Of a stretch of 64,000 bases of DNA, positions 16,009 to 24,746 are shown piece by piece. This DNA is from Proteiniclasticum sp043951855 (lineage in GTDB: Bacteria; Bacillota; Clostridia; Clostridiales; Clostridiaceae): contig NZ_JBINJW010000009.1 of the NCBI RefSeq assembly GCF_043951855.1, positions 1 to 64,000 of the forward strand, read 5' to 3'. Numbering within the stretch: the first letter of the stretch is position 1; every line of letters begins with the position of its first letter. The notes beneath the pieces were generated by a model. The model was not told the origin of the DNA and made no database searches. It saw only the letters and a list, made by a program, of their open reading frames with translations. The translations under genes were made by a program, and so were the position numbers.

Positions 16009-17958
16009 ATGAAATTCACTTATGGAAAAAGAGACTGGAATACACTGAGAAGAGGACAGGAGAACTGCTATCTTCTCGCAAACCGGAAGGGAGGCTATTC
16101 ATCCCTCAGTATGGTAGGGTCCTCTTCAAGAAATGAGCATGTGCTCTTCATGGCTTCTGTGAAGGCACCCAATAACTGGGTGCAGTTTGTATCCAACCTT
16201 GAGGAAATCATCAGAATCGATGATCGTGAGACGACACTTAGATCCCAGGAGTATGTGGGCTATACAAAAAACAAGGAAGGATTCCGGTATCTGGACGGAT
16301 TTTCGCTGGAACACTATCCCGCATGGAACTATCTGGTTCATGGCGTATCCATAGAGAAAAAGGTGGTCATGAAATATGAAGAAAATCTCGTGCTTGTTTC
16401 CTATGAAATGGAAAATCACAGCGGAAAAAATACAGAAGTCATATTGAAGCCCTGGATGAGATTCGTGCCGAAAGGAAGCATGCCTCAGAAGGGACAGAAA
16501 GCAGAGGTCAGTGCAGACAGAATCGTCAGCGGAGGATATACGCTGTTCTATAAAACCGATGCAATGGTAAGAAAGACGGATACCCTCTGGGAGGAGGACC
16601 TTTACTTTGAAGATGATGCGAAAGATGAGAGAGATGCGATTGGTACACAGTTTTCAGACCATGAGTACTACATCCGAATGAAGCCCATGGAGAAGAGATC
16701 CGCCTATATTCTTTACAGCCTGAATGAAATCAGTGATCATCCGGATGAAATCATCCTTGAGGAGCGGAAAAGGAAGGAAAGTCTTTCTGAAGCTTCAGGA
16801 ATGAAATCAGATCTGGGCAGGCAGCTGGCCATAGCTGCCGATGCCTTTGTGGTGGACAGGGAATCCGTATCCGGCAGAACCATCATTGCGGGATATCCTT
16901 TTTTCGGAGACTGGGGCAGAGATACCATGATTGCCGTCATGGGATGCTGCATCGCATCAGGTAGAAAAAAGGACACGGAGAGTATCTTCCGAAGCTTTAT
17001 GAAATACATGAAAAACGGGATCATGCCGAATATGTTCCCTGAAGGAGAACAGGAACCCATGTATAACACGGTGGATGCATCCCTGCTCTTCATTTATGCG
17101 GTGTATGAATATTATCAGGAATTCAGGGACCTGGAATTTGTCCGGGAAGCCATGCCGAAGATGATGGAGATCATAGACTGGTATCGAAAGGGAACCGATT
17201 TTCATATCCGGATGGAGGAAGACCATCTCCTATCAGCTGGAAGCGGGCTTGAGCAGGTTACCTGGATGGATATCCGAGTCTATGATTATCTTCCTACGCC
17301 ACGCCATGGGAAACCTGTGGAAATCAATGCATACTGGTATAATGACCTGAAAGTCATGGAATACTTCTTGGAACTTATGGAAATGGGGAGCGGTCAGGAG
17401 TACCGTGCACTTGCAAAGAGGGTGAGAGATTCTTTTGTGCAGCAGTTCTGGAACCATGAGCAAGGGTGTCTGAAAGATGTAGTATCGGGAACAGAGTCGG
17501 ACTACCAGGTGAGATGCAATCAGATCTGGGCTGTTTCGGTTCCTTTCGGCATGCTGGACAGAGAGAAGGAAAGAAAAGTTGTTGAAAAAGTGTATACGAA
17601 GCTTTATACCCCTTATGGTTTACGCTCACTGTCTCCGGACGATCCGGAGTATCGTCCTTCCTATGGAGGATCCTTATGGGACAGAGATACCGCCTATCAT
17701 CAGGGTACAGTCTGGGCTTTTCCGCTGGGCGGATATTATCTGGCTTATCTAAAGGTCAACGACTATTCCAGAGGAGCTAAAGAGAAAGTGATGAAAGATA
17801 TGGGGCTTCTGGAAGGCACTTTGAGAGAAGGGTGCATCGGCCAGATTGCTGAAATATTTGATGGAGAAAAGCCATCTGGATCGAAGGGATGTTTTGCCCA
17901 GGCGTGGAGCGTGGGAGAGCTCATGAGAGCGTTGAAGCAAGCTGAACAACAAGAATAA
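16009..17958 (+). CDS. Glycogen debranching enzyme (amylo-alpha-1,6-glucosidase, GH133-like)
   Basis: A 649-residue protein with the N-terminal glycogen debranching beta-sandwich domain (residues 1 to about 260) and an (alpha/alpha)6 barrel of the amylo-alpha-1,6-glucosidase type. Motifs include GYPFFGDWGRDTM near residues 293-305, the NTVDASLLFIYAV segment near 350-362, LWDRDTAYHQGTVWAFPLG near 555-573 and a C-terminal GCFAQAWSVGE. It removes alpha-1,6 branches from glycogen or limit dextrins in the cytoplasm. A beta-phosphoglucomutase gene lies 4.6 kb downstream, consistent with alpha-glucan use, but the other glycogen genes are not in the window. Confidence 0.9.
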   Translation: MKFTYGKRDWNTLRRGQENCYLLANRKGGYSSLSMVGSSSRNEHVLFMASVKAPNNWVQFVSNLEEIIRIDDRETTLRSQEYVGYTKNKEGFRYLDGFSLEHYPAWNYLVHGVSIEKKVVMKYEENLVLVSYEMENHSGKNTEVILKPWMRFVPKGSMPQKGQKAEVSADRIVSGGYTLFYKTDAMVRKTDTLWEEDLYFEDDAKDERDAIGTQFSDHEYYIRMKPMEKRSAYILYSLNEISDHPDEIILEERKRKESLSEASGMKSDLGRQLAIAADAFVVDRESVSGRTIIAGYPFFGDWGRDTMIAVMGCCIASGRKKDTESIFRSFMKYMKNGIMPNMFPEGEQEPMYNTVDASLLFIYAVYEYYQEFRDLEFVREAMPKMMEIIDWYRKGTDFHIRMEEDHLLSAGSGLEQVTWMDIRVYDYLPTPRHGKPVEINAYWYNDLKVMEYFLELMEMGSGQEYRALAKRVRDSFVQQFWNHEQGCLKDVVSGTESDYQVRCNQIWAVSVPFGMLDREKERKVVEKVYTKLYTPYGLRSLSPDDPEYRPSYGGSLWDRDTAYHQGTVWAFPLGGYYLAYLKVNDYSRGAKEKVMKDMGLLEGTLREGCIGQIAEIFDGEKPSGSKGCFAQAWSVGELMRALKQAEQQE

Positions 17959-18081
17959 TTATGCGAGTTATTGTCATGAATGCGTATAATTACTTACATA
18001 TTTAAGAGAATGAGAGAGAAATGGAGATAATTATACATAGATGAAGCTAATGAAAGCCACTTCACTTTCTCCACCCTTTAA

Positions 18082-18378
18082 ATTATCAGTAAATTCTGCT
18101 ATCATATAAATAAGCTCCAAGGAATACCTAAGACGGAAAGCTTACGGAAGCTGTTTTCAGAAACAAAACTTAATAGGAAACTTAAATACCGTAGACCAAG
18201 AATCTGCTATACCTGAAAAGTGAAAGAGAAAAATCGACTTACCATATGTCCAGAAACATTGAAAAATATACACAGGAAAGTAAAAAATCTAGTATATCCA
18301 GAGATGGAAAAAGACTATAGTAAACAATTAGTACCAAGTATCTTAGCAGATGAAGTATTTAAGAAAATGACTATTTAA
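18082..18378 (+). pseudogene. Decayed reading frame, unidentified
   Basis: A frame that reads as protein-like sequence for about 98 codons but has an in-frame TGA at 18214-18216 and no start codon or ribosome binding site. The part after the TGA gives a plausible C-terminus containing VKNLVYPEMEKDYSKQ and LVPSILADEVFKKM, ending in TAA at 18376-18378. The part before gives a basic stretch with KLNRKLKYRRPRICYT. AT content is higher than in the flanking genes. I do not recognise the family; the basic region could come from a DNA-binding or transposase-like protein. Confidence 0.4.
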
Positions 18379-18443
18379 GTGGAAACGAAGAACATGGCAG
18401 AACTAAGAAGGAACTCGATGAAGGTTCGTTGGAGCTCCCTTAT

Positions 18444-18490
18444 GCTCAAAAAAGAGGCAATCTCAAAGGAGAATGCCTCTTTTTTTGAGC
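18444..18490. terminator. Terminator of the hpt operon
   Basis: Near-perfect 16-bp inverted repeat (18444-18459 with 18474-18490) containing GAGGCA/TGCCTC and internal A/T runs, directly after the minus-strand hpt stop codon. Confidence 0.85.
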
Positions 18491-18495
18491 ATATT

Positions 18496-19014
18496 CTATT
18501 TTCTGTATTCCACGATTTCCTTCAGATTTCGATGTTTCTCGTTGTAGTCCAGTCCATAACCCACAACAAAAATATCAGGCATGGTGAAGCAGGTGTGATG
18601 AATATCGAAATTAAGCAGCCTTTTTGCCGGGTTATCAAGTAGAGTACACACACGAAGACTTCGCGGGTGGAAGGATTCCAGATGCTGAAGGACATAACCT
18701 ATGGTCAGTCCCGTGCCGACGACGTCTTCCAGAAGGAGGACGTTTTTTCCTGTGATATCAAGATCAAGATCCTTGATATAGGTGACCACTCTTTGCTTCT
18801 CCTGATCTTTTTTGACGCCGATGGATAGAAAATCCAGCTCAATGGGCATGGTAAGATGCCTCGTGAGATCAGAAAGGAAATAGATCGAACCTTTCAGAAT
18901 ACTGATGATGATCAGCTCATCATTGTTATAGTAATCATTGATTTCCCCCGCGATTTTCTGGACGCTTTCTCTGATTTCCTCTTCTGTATAAATGATTTTA
19001 CCAAGATTATTCAT
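18496..19014 (-). CDS. hpt: Hypoxanthine phosphoribosyltransferase
   Basis: Purine-salvage enzyme (172 aa) that converts hypoxanthine or guanine plus PRPP to the nucleotide. The PRPP-binding motif LLLEDVVGTGLTIGYV lies near residues 91-106, the ISILKGSIYF loop near 38-47 and the purine-site VGYGLDYNEKHRNL near 153-166. Two ATGs compete (19020 and 19014); a GGGGGG ribosome binding site is nine bases from the second and only three from the first, so I use 19014. The start overlaps the end of the upstream kinase-like gene by 8 bp, so the two are translationally coupled. Confidence 0.93.
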   Translation of the reverse strand: MNNLGKIIYTEEEIRESVQKIAGEINDYYNNDELIIISILKGSIYFLSDLTRHLTMPIELDFLSIGVKKDQEKQRVVTYIKDLDLDITGKNVLLLEDVVGTGLTIGYVLQHLESFHPRSLRVCTLLDNPAKRLLNFDIHHTCFTMPDIFVVGYGLDYNEKHRNLKEIVEYRK

Positions 19015-19933
19015 GTACATGATCCCCCCACTGCGCAAATCGCTCCACCAGACTGTGAAAGTCATTCTTGTATACGATGCTGATATTTGTTCCCGGATAG
19101 AGTTTCTTCAGAAGAGCCATTTTCTTTCTCTTGATGGATGTGTACTTCTGATTCATGATGGTCAGTTCAATATAGGTGTTGAACCGAGGAAGATAGAAAT
19201 CAGGAGAGAAAGCCTGTGTGATATTACCTTCTGAATCCCATTTCAAAGGGAAGGTGCGCGGTTCATATTCCCACTCGAGATTGTAGAGATCGAGTACTTT
19301 GGCAAATTCCTCCTCGGACTCGTTCTTGAAGTGTATTTCTTCAGATTGAACAGCTTCTTCAACTGTTCCTGGATCCATTCTCTTTTTCCGATAGAGATCA
19401 AGGATCAAACTGATGGCTTCCTCGGCTTCTACTTTGTCGGTGTTTATGTTCACATGATAAAGCAGGGTATCCATCCAGTCCGTCTTGTAGAGGAGCTGAA
19501 TATATCTTCTATGCCGCCTGTCGGTATGCTCCAGTATTTTCTCAGCGTCATCATGGGAAAGGTTGTTACGGCGGATCATCCTTTCGATGCGTGCCGCCTT
19601 GGAACCTGTGATTTTCACATGAAGAGCTTCCCTGTGACTCTGAAAGATCAGCTGAGAACCAAGACCACTTATGATCACAGACTCTCCTGCTACAGTTTCA
19701 TGGAGCTTCTTCTCGAGAAAATCCTGAAAGACTATCCCGCTGGCAGAGGTCTTCATATAATATCCCGGGCTTTCAGAAAGCATATGCAGCTCATGTGCAG
19801 TGGCAATTTCAGGGAACCAGTTCTTCAGCACATAATCCCTGGTGATGTGAAGCACATTGAGATTCTCTGCCAAGCCTTTGGCAATCTCATCGCCTAAGCT
19901 TCCTGTATCTCTTGATAGGGTAACAAATTTCAC
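19007..19933 (-). CDS. Cytidylate-kinase-like protein with C-terminal nuclease-fold region
   Basis: A 308-residue two-part protein. Residues 1 to about 185 resemble the cytidylate-kinase-like family (SRDTGSLGDEIAKGLA at 7-22 in place of a classical P-loop; an arginine-rich helix with RIERMIRRNN and DRRHRRYI near 115-145). Residues about 200-308 have a pattern seen in PDDEXK-type nucleases: EWEYEPRTFPL, then PDFYLP (Asp245) and YIELT (Glu256) followed by lysines. GTG at 19933 is preferred over GTG at 19942 because AAGGCGG is correctly spaced only from the former. It overlaps hpt. Function unknown; a nucleotide-linked role is inferred from the kinase region and hpt coupling. Confidence 0.75.
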   Translation of the reverse strand: MKFVTLSRDTGSLGDEIAKGLAENLNVLHITRDYVLKNWFPEIATAHELHMLSESPGYYMKTSASGIVFQDFLEKKLHETVAGESVIISGLGSQLIFQSHREALHVKITGSKAARIERMIRRNNLSHDDAEKILEHTDRRHRRYIQLLYKTDWMDTLLYHVNINTDKVEAEEAISLILDLYRKKRMDPGTVEEAVQSEEIHFKNESEEEFAKVLDLYNLEWEYEPRTFPLKWDSEGNITQAFSPDFYLPRFNTYIELTIMNQKYTSIKRKKMALLKKLYPGTNISIVYKNDFHSLVERFAQWGDHVHE

Positions 19934-20067
19934 TCTGATCACCGCCTTGATGTTTCATTGTTATTTCAATTCTATCATGAAAACGGTCTTTTTTGATAGA
20001 CCAGCGCACTAAAGAAGAGCATGGACGCTGGAAATTCATTTCACCTTTTTTTCGGCGCGAATAAAAA

Positions 20068-20102
20068 GCCGAGAAACGAATCCATATGGATCATTTCTCG
20101 GC
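20068..20102 (-). terminator. Terminator of the feo operon
   Basis: Nine-bp outer stem GCCGAGAAA / TTTCTCGGC with an inner ATCC/GGAT stem. On the minus strand it is followed by TTTTTAT, directly after the last feo gene. Confidence 0.85.
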
Positions 20103-20109
20103 TCTATTT

Positions 20110-20304
20110 CTATTTATCCGCAGTTTTCTTTTCCGTGGAACTGTTAATGAACTCTATGCCCATGGCTCTTTCCGGAGTGTAGATGGAGCAGTCCGTATCA
20201 CAGCTTCTGCATGTACTGCAGTCCGCATTTTTCGTCGCTCTGATCTTTCTTACAAGAAAGAAGAAGGCAGCGCCTACAATGGCTATGGTTATGATGATTT
20301 CCAT
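20110..20304 (-). CDS. FeoB-associated Cys-rich membrane protein
   Basis: A 64-residue protein with one N-terminal hydrophobic helix (residues 2-18, IIITIAIVGAAFFFLV) and a cysteine cluster C-S-T-C-R-S-C-D-T-D-C at 29-39. This is the layout of the small FeoB-associated Cys-rich proteins encoded just after feoB in Firmicutes and Bacteroidetes; a role as an iron-binding FeoC substitute has been proposed for them but is not proven. AGGAGG precedes the ATG and only 9 bp separate it from feoB. Confidence 0.88.
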   Translation of the reverse strand: MEIIITIAIVGAAFFFLVRKIRATKNADCSTCRSCDTDCSIYTPERAMGIEFINSSTEKKTADK

Positions 20305-20313
20305 TTTATCCTC

Positions 20314-22065
20314 CTATAAGATAAGTGAACCGATCTGGTAAACCAGAAAGGACATGATCCAGGCAACACAGAAGTAGAAGATAGAACTGAAGACTGCAAA
20401 TCTGCCTCCATATTCTTTTCTGATGGTTGCTATGGTCGCCACACAAGGAGTATACAGTAGAACGAACACCAGGAAGCTGGCTGCCGTAAGCTGTGTAAAC
20501 AGTGTGGGCAGAATCATGCTGAGATCACCGCCGTAGATCACGCCCATGGTGGACAATACCACTTCCTTTGCCATGATTCCTGTAACAAGAGATACGGCTG
20601 CTTCCCAGGTGCCGAATCCCAACGGAGCGAATATCGGTGCAAGAATGGAACCGAAACCGGCAAGGAAACTGTCTCCCATATCTGCCAGTCCACCCGTATT
20701 GAAGTTGGAGAGGAACCAGACAAACACCGAAAGGGAGAAGATGATAGTGGAAGCTTTTCTGATGAATCCCTTTCCTTTATCCCAGGTGCTGCTTGCAACG
20801 AGACTGAAGGAAGGAACCTTATACTCTGGCAGCTCTATGATAAAAGGTTCTTCATCTTTCTTGAAGATCGTGCTCTTCAGCAGCATTCCTAAAAGGACGG
20901 CCACTAGTCCTCCGAAGAGGTACAGCCCCATGACTGCAAATTCCGCATGATTCCTGAAGAAAATGGTTCCGAAGAGAATGTATACAGGAAGTTTTGCATT
21001 GCAGGACATGAATGGTGCAAGAAGAGCAGTGAGTTTTCTGTCCTTTTCACTTTCAAGGGTTCTGGCTGCCATGATTGCAGGTACTGTGCACCCGAATCCC
21101 ATCAGGATGGGAATGAAGGCTTTTCCGGAAAGTCCGATCTTCCTCATGAGTTTATCCATGATGAAGGCACCTCTTGCCATATATCCGGAGTCTTCCAGAA
21201 TGGATATGGCGGCAAACATCACCATGATGATGGGCAGAAACACCAGAATCGCACCGACACCACCAATGATCCCGTCTATGATCAGTGACTGGAACCAGGG
21301 GCTGCTGCCGGAAAGGATTCCTGTCATGAATTCAGAGATTCCTGTGAGCACATAGGCATCCAGGAAATCTGAAAGAGGAGCCCCCACCCAGGTGAAGGTG
21401 AGCTTGAACACCAGATAGATCATCAGAATGAATATGGGATAGGCTAGTATCGGATTCAGAACGATTCTGTCGATCTTTCTTGTGACCGACTGGGATTCTT
21501 TGACCATCTTTGACGCTTTTCCCAGAATTCTGTTGATTTCCTCATATGCTGTTTTCTCATCGGGATAATCACCCAGTTTAGGTCTGATGGAATGATCCTT
21601 TTCCGACAGAGCTTCTTTGAGTTTTTCGATCCCCTGACCTTTTGTGGCCATGATGGGGATCACTCTTATGCCAAGTTCTTCCTGGAGAATCTCAGGATTG
21701 ATGTCCATGCCCTTCAGGTCTGCAATATCCAGCATATTCATAGCGATGATCACTGGAATATTGTATTTCAGAATCTGAGTTGTGAGGTACAGGTTTCTTT
21801 CCAGATTGGATGCATCCACGATATTGAGGATGAGATCCGGTTTTCCGTTTTCCAGAAAATCCTTGGAAACTTTCTCCTCATTAGAATAGGTATCTAATGC
21901 ATAGATACCTGGTAAATCAGTTACTTTTATATCATTATGGTAACCCTCTTTCTTTTCCACTGTTACACCAGGCCAGTTCCCGACATATTGGTTGGAGCCT
22001 GTGAGCAGATTGAAAAGAGTGGTCTTTCCTACGTTAGGGTTACCGATTAACGCAATATTTTTCAT
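20314..22065 (-). CDS. feoB: Ferrous iron transporter FeoB
   Basis: Fe(II) uptake membrane GTPase, 583 residues. The N-terminal G domain has G1 GNPNVGKT (8-15), the switch-I VTVEKKEG, G3 DLPG near 54-57, G4 NMLD and a G5-like region, followed by a helical GDI domain. The C-terminal membrane part has two Gate-type segments, including SILEDSGYMARGAFIMDKLM and GFGCTVPAIMAARTLES near 290-335. It is shorter than the 773-residue E. coli protein because it lacks the C-terminal cytosolic extension, which is common in Firmicutes. The feoA stop and feoB start overlap (TAATG), giving tight coupling. Confidence 0.96.
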   Translation of the reverse strand: MKNIALIGNPNVGKTTLFNLLTGSNQYVGNWPGVTVEKKEGYHNDIKVTDLPGIYALDTYSNEEKVSKDFLENGKPDLILNIVDASNLERNLYLTTQILKYNIPVIIAMNMLDIADLKGMDINPEILQEELGIRVIPIMATKGQGIEKLKEALSEKDHSIRPKLGDYPDEKTAYEEINRILGKASKMVKESQSVTRKIDRIVLNPILAYPIFILMIYLVFKLTFTWVGAPLSDFLDAYVLTGISEFMTGILSGSSPWFQSLIIDGIIGGVGAILVFLPIIMVMFAAISILEDSGYMARGAFIMDKLMRKIGLSGKAFIPILMGFGCTVPAIMAARTLESEKDRKLTALLAPFMSCNAKLPVYILFGTIFFRNHAEFAVMGLYLFGGLVAVLLGMLLKSTIFKKDEEPFIIELPEYKVPSFSLVASSTWDKGKGFIRKASTIIFSLSVFVWFLSNFNTGGLADMGDSFLAGFGSILAPIFAPLGFGTWEAAVSLVTGIMAKEVVLSTMGVIYGGDLSMILPTLFTQLTAASFLVFVLLYTPCVATIATIRKEYGGRFAVFSSIFYFCVAWIMSFLVYQIGSLIL

Positions 22066-22292
22066 TAAAAAGAAGCCTCCACTTGAATGTTACCGGCATC
22101 TTTTTTTCTGATTGCCATGTTGGAACCTCTGAGAGACAACACAATGGGATCTCCGAAAGGAGCTCTGTTTACTACCTCGATCTGACAACCTTCTGTACAG
22201 CCTAGGGCAGATAATCTCTTAACCAGCTTCTCGTCGCCAAAGACATTTCGCACAAACGCCTTTTCTCCGAGCTTTAAATCATTAACGCACAT
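22065..22292 (-). CDS. feoA: Ferrous iron transport protein FeoA
   Basis: Small SH3-like cytoplasmic protein (75 aa) required for FeoB activity. Typical motifs: KRLSALGCTEGCQIEV, NRAPFGDPIVLSLRG and IRKKDAGNIQV. The ATG at 22292 is preferred to the GTG three codons earlier, which is too close to AGGGA. First gene of feoA-feoB-Cys-rich protein; a consensus promoter with a Fur-type site lies directly upstream, so the operon is probably derepressed under iron limitation. Confidence 0.93.
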   Translation of the reverse strand: MCVNDLKLGEKAFVRNVFGDEKLVKRLSALGCTEGCQIEVVNRAPFGDPIVLSLRGSNMAIRKKDAGNIQVEASF

Positions 22293-22305
22293 ATTATACA
22301 CCGTC

Positions 22306-22324
22306 CCTATTGAAAATCATTATC
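22306..22324 (-). promoter_or_regulatory. Fur-type operator of the feo operon
   Basis: On the minus strand the sequence GATAATGATTTTCAATAGG matches the 19-bp Fur consensus at 14 positions, with the left half perfect. It lies just downstream of the predicted transcription start, where binding would block transcription. Confidence 0.7.
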
Positions 22325-22336
22325 AATTACTAGAAT

Positions 22337-22365
22337 ATTATAGTACTTTGTTGCTTGCGAGTCAA
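22337..22365 (-). promoter_or_regulatory. feoA promoter
   Basis: Minus-strand TTGACT (22360-22365), 17-bp spacer and TATAAT (22337-22342). One mismatch to the housekeeping consensus. Confidence 0.85.
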
Positions 22366-22532
22366 CAGGGTAATGAAATGTCATAAAATTAACAAGCGGA
22401 AATTCTATGGATACACCAAAAGATACGCTATAATGTAATAAACAAGAAGAAATATGGTATCATTTATTTTATACTATTCAATGTCATCATCAATTATTCA
22501 GAATAGGATTAGTTTATTTTTGGAGGTAATTT

Positions 22533-23177
22533 ATGGGGATCAAGGCTGTCGTTTTTGACCTGGATGGAGTTTTGGTCAACACGGACAGATTTCATTATCT
22601 AGCGTGGAAGAGAATACTACAGGAACTTGGAAAAGACTTTTCCGTTGAGGACAACGAACAGATCAAGGGAGTTGCTCGTTCAAAGTCTCTGGAAATTCTC
22701 CTGCAGATGAAGAACATCACCATGAGTGAAGTGGAAAAGATGCGAATTCTTCGAAAGAAGAACAATCTGTATCTTGAATACATCACTGAAATAGATGAGG
22801 AATATCTGCTTAATGGTGTGGAGGAATTTCTGGAACTACTGAAGTTCAACGGGTTAAGAACGGCAATCGCATCGACCAGTGACAACACTTCCCTGGTACT
22901 GGAAATGACCGGACTGAAGAAGTATTTTGATGTGGTCATCGATGGGCATAAAGTGAAGGCACCTAAACCCAATCCGGAAGTCTACCTTGTCTGCGCCATG
23001 GAACTAAGGATCGAACCGGATGAATGTGCAGTCTTCGAGGACAGCAGAGCGGGTGTCCTGTCTGCGAAACGAGCGGGAATGAAAGTGATAGCGGTAAGTG
23101 ATAGAATCATTGGCGAAGCGGATAAGTGCATAGCGAGCCTGAAAAATCTGGACATGAGTATTCTGGATTTTCAGTGA
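22533..23177 (+). CDS. pgmB: Beta-phosphoglucomutase, HAD superfamily
   Basis: A 214-residue HAD phosphotransferase that interconverts beta-glucose 1-phosphate and glucose 6-phosphate in maltose or trehalose breakdown. The nucleophile motif DLDGVLVNTD has Asp10 and Asp12; the cap-domain region (FHYLAWKRI, EQIKGVARSKSLE) matches beta-phosphoglucomutase rather than generic HAD phosphatases; motif II is ASTSDN, motif III Lys in KAPKPNPEVYL, motif IV EDSRAGVLSAKRAGM. GGAGG lies before the ATG. It is the first of three same-strand genes. A TATAAT at 22429-22434 may be its -10. Confidence 0.88.
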   Translation: MGIKAVVFDLDGVLVNTDRFHYLAWKRILQELGKDFSVEDNEQIKGVARSKSLEILLQMKNITMSEVEKMRILRKKNNLYLEYITEIDEEYLLNGVEEFLELLKFNGLRTAIASTSDNTSLVLEMTGLKKYFDVVIDGHKVKAPKPNPEVYLVCAMELRIEPDECAVFEDSRAGVLSAKRAGMKVIAVSDRIIGEADKCIASLKNLDMSILDFQ

Positions 23178-23197
23178 ACCATGAGGAGGGAACTTTC

Positions 23198-23923
23198 ATG
23201 AAAACAGCAGCTTTTTTCGATATAGATGGAACACTTTACAGAGAAGTGTTCATGAAGGAACTTTTCAAGAGAATGATCAGAAGTGAGATCATCAAGGAAG
23301 AGGACTGGTTTACGCAGGTGAAACCCTATTACGATAAATATGATCGAAGGGTAGGATCCTATGATGATTATCTCATCAAGATGGCCAACATCTATACGCT
23401 TGCGATCAAGGGATTCCATCACAGTTTCATCGAACACATCATTCATAATGTGGTGCGGGATATGGGACTTAGAAACTATCTCTTCACAAGAAACAGAATC
23501 AAGTGGCATAAGAACGAAGGGCATAAGGTCATTACCATATCCGGAAGTCCCATTGAGCTTGTTAGAGAGATGGCCAGTCTGCATGATTTTGATGACTACA
23601 GAGGATCCATTTATCCCATGGATGAGAAACAACGCTATACAGGTGAAGTCATACCCATGTGGGATGGAAATTCGAAGCAGAATGCCATCTTCGAGTTAAG
23701 GGATCTGTATGACATCGATCTGGAAGCTTCTTATGCCTATGGGGATACAGCGGGGGATTTCACCATGTTCAAACTGGTTGGACATCCAGTGCTGGTGAAC
23801 CCTACACGAGAGCTGGTGAATCTGGTGCTTCAGGATCCGGAAGTGAGAAAGAAAGCGGAAGTTGCAGTGGAAAGAAAAGATATCATCTATCATGTGAAGA
23901 TAGAGGATCTGGATATAGAGTAG
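23198..23923 (+). CDS. HAD-IB family phosphatase
   Basis: A 241-residue HAD hydrolase of the IB (phosphoserine-phosphatase-like) group. Motif I is FFDIDGTLYR (residues 6-15), motif II TISGSPIELV near 114-123, and motif IV YGDTAGDFTMF near 183-193 followed by HPVLVNP. The ATG with GAGGAGGGAA upstream is used; longer in-frame extensions overlap pgmB and lack a site. The substrate is unknown. In bacteria this group includes enzymes acting on phosphoserine-like or lipid phosphates. Located 20 bp downstream of pgmB. Confidence 0.85.
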   Translation: MKTAAFFDIDGTLYREVFMKELFKRMIRSEIIKEEDWFTQVKPYYDKYDRRVGSYDDYLIKMANIYTLAIKGFHHSFIEHIIHNVVRDMGLRNYLFTRNRIKWHKNEGHKVITISGSPIELVREMASLHDFDDYRGSIYPMDEKQRYTGEVIPMWDGNSKQNAIFELRDLYDIDLEASYAYGDTAGDFTMFKLVGHPVLVNPTRELVNLVLQDPEVRKKAEVAVERKDIIYHVKIEDLDIE

Positions 23924-23943
23924 AAAGAAAAGAGGGATGAAGA

Positions 23944-24717
23944 ATGCTGGTGCAAAAGGAAAGAATTCCTGTTGCCGTCAACTCTTCTGACTGCACATTG
24001 AAATATCGTGGCGAAGAGATCATTAAGGATTCGATCTTCTTTGATTTAGAACATTATCTCTACAAAGAGCCCATAGCCATTGGTGTTTTCGGTGCAGCAG
24101 TCTATCAGGAAGAGAAGCAGGCCATAGTGACGACACAGTATATGATCGAAAACAAGAAGGATGCCAGAGCGATTCTGAAGATGACCAAAGATTACTTCGA
24201 AGCCATGAAGACAGATGGGAAAAAGTATCTTGTGACGTTCTCAGGAAACAATGATTTTCTGGTGATCAATCATCTGTTCAGAAAATATGAAATTGAGTAT
24301 GATTTTGCGGAAGAATTTGAGCTTGTGGATATTCAGAAGGAGTATGAAGCGAAGTACAAGAAGAACATCGGACTCAAGAATCTGGAAAGACTTCATCAGA
24401 TTGAAAGAGACGGCGAGCTCATTTCAGGAATGACCCTGGCAAAAACATTTTCGAAAATCATAAAGGATCATGGATACATACACAGAATGCCGGAAGAGAA
24501 AATCGTGAAAATCATGAAATACAATGAGCAGGATGTGGTGAATCTCTTCAACATCATGAATCGATGGGAAGAAGTCACACTTGAGGATGTGCTCACACTG
24601 GAAGAAAAGCTTCTGGAAGAAAAACTCAGGAAGCTGGAAATGAAAAGGCTGCTTGAGGAAGAAAAAGAGAAAGAGATTTCCTTACCGATGGATGACATGG
24701 CCAATGAAATGGGATGA
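23944..24717 (+). CDS. RNase H-fold (YprB-like) protein
   Basis: A 257-residue protein that resembles the YprB-like ribonuclease H superfamily (DEDD exonuclease fold). The first acidic motif is SIFFDLEHYLYKEP (Asp and Glu near residues 31-33), a second is FSGNNDFLVINHLF near 101-114, and the last is MKYNEQDVVNLFNI near 195-208, matching D-E-D-D placement. The C-terminal 40 residues form a Glu/Lys-rich helix, probably a coiled coil. The substrate is unknown. It follows the HAD gene by 20 bp. Confidence 0.8.
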   Translation: MLVQKERIPVAVNSSDCTLKYRGEEIIKDSIFFDLEHYLYKEPIAIGVFGAAVYQEEKQAIVTTQYMIENKKDARAILKMTKDYFEAMKTDGKKYLVTFSGNNDFLVINHLFRKYEIEYDFAEEFELVDIQKEYEAKYKKNIGLKNLERLHQIERDGELISGMTLAKTFSKIIKDHGYIHRMPEEKIVKIMKYNEQDVVNLFNIMNRWEEVTLEDVLTLEEKLLEEKLRKLEMKRLLEEEKEKEISLPMDDMANEMG

Positions 24718-24746
24718 ACATGAATGCCGTTTCTGAAAAAGGAAGG

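Noticed and set aside
18379..18642. 87-codon open frame on the plus strand
   Set aside because: Runs through the hpt terminator and into hpt antisense; its start is a GTG without a site.
19331..19897. 188-codon open frame on the plus strand
   Set aside because: Antisense to the kinase/nuclease-like gene, which has clear family motifs.
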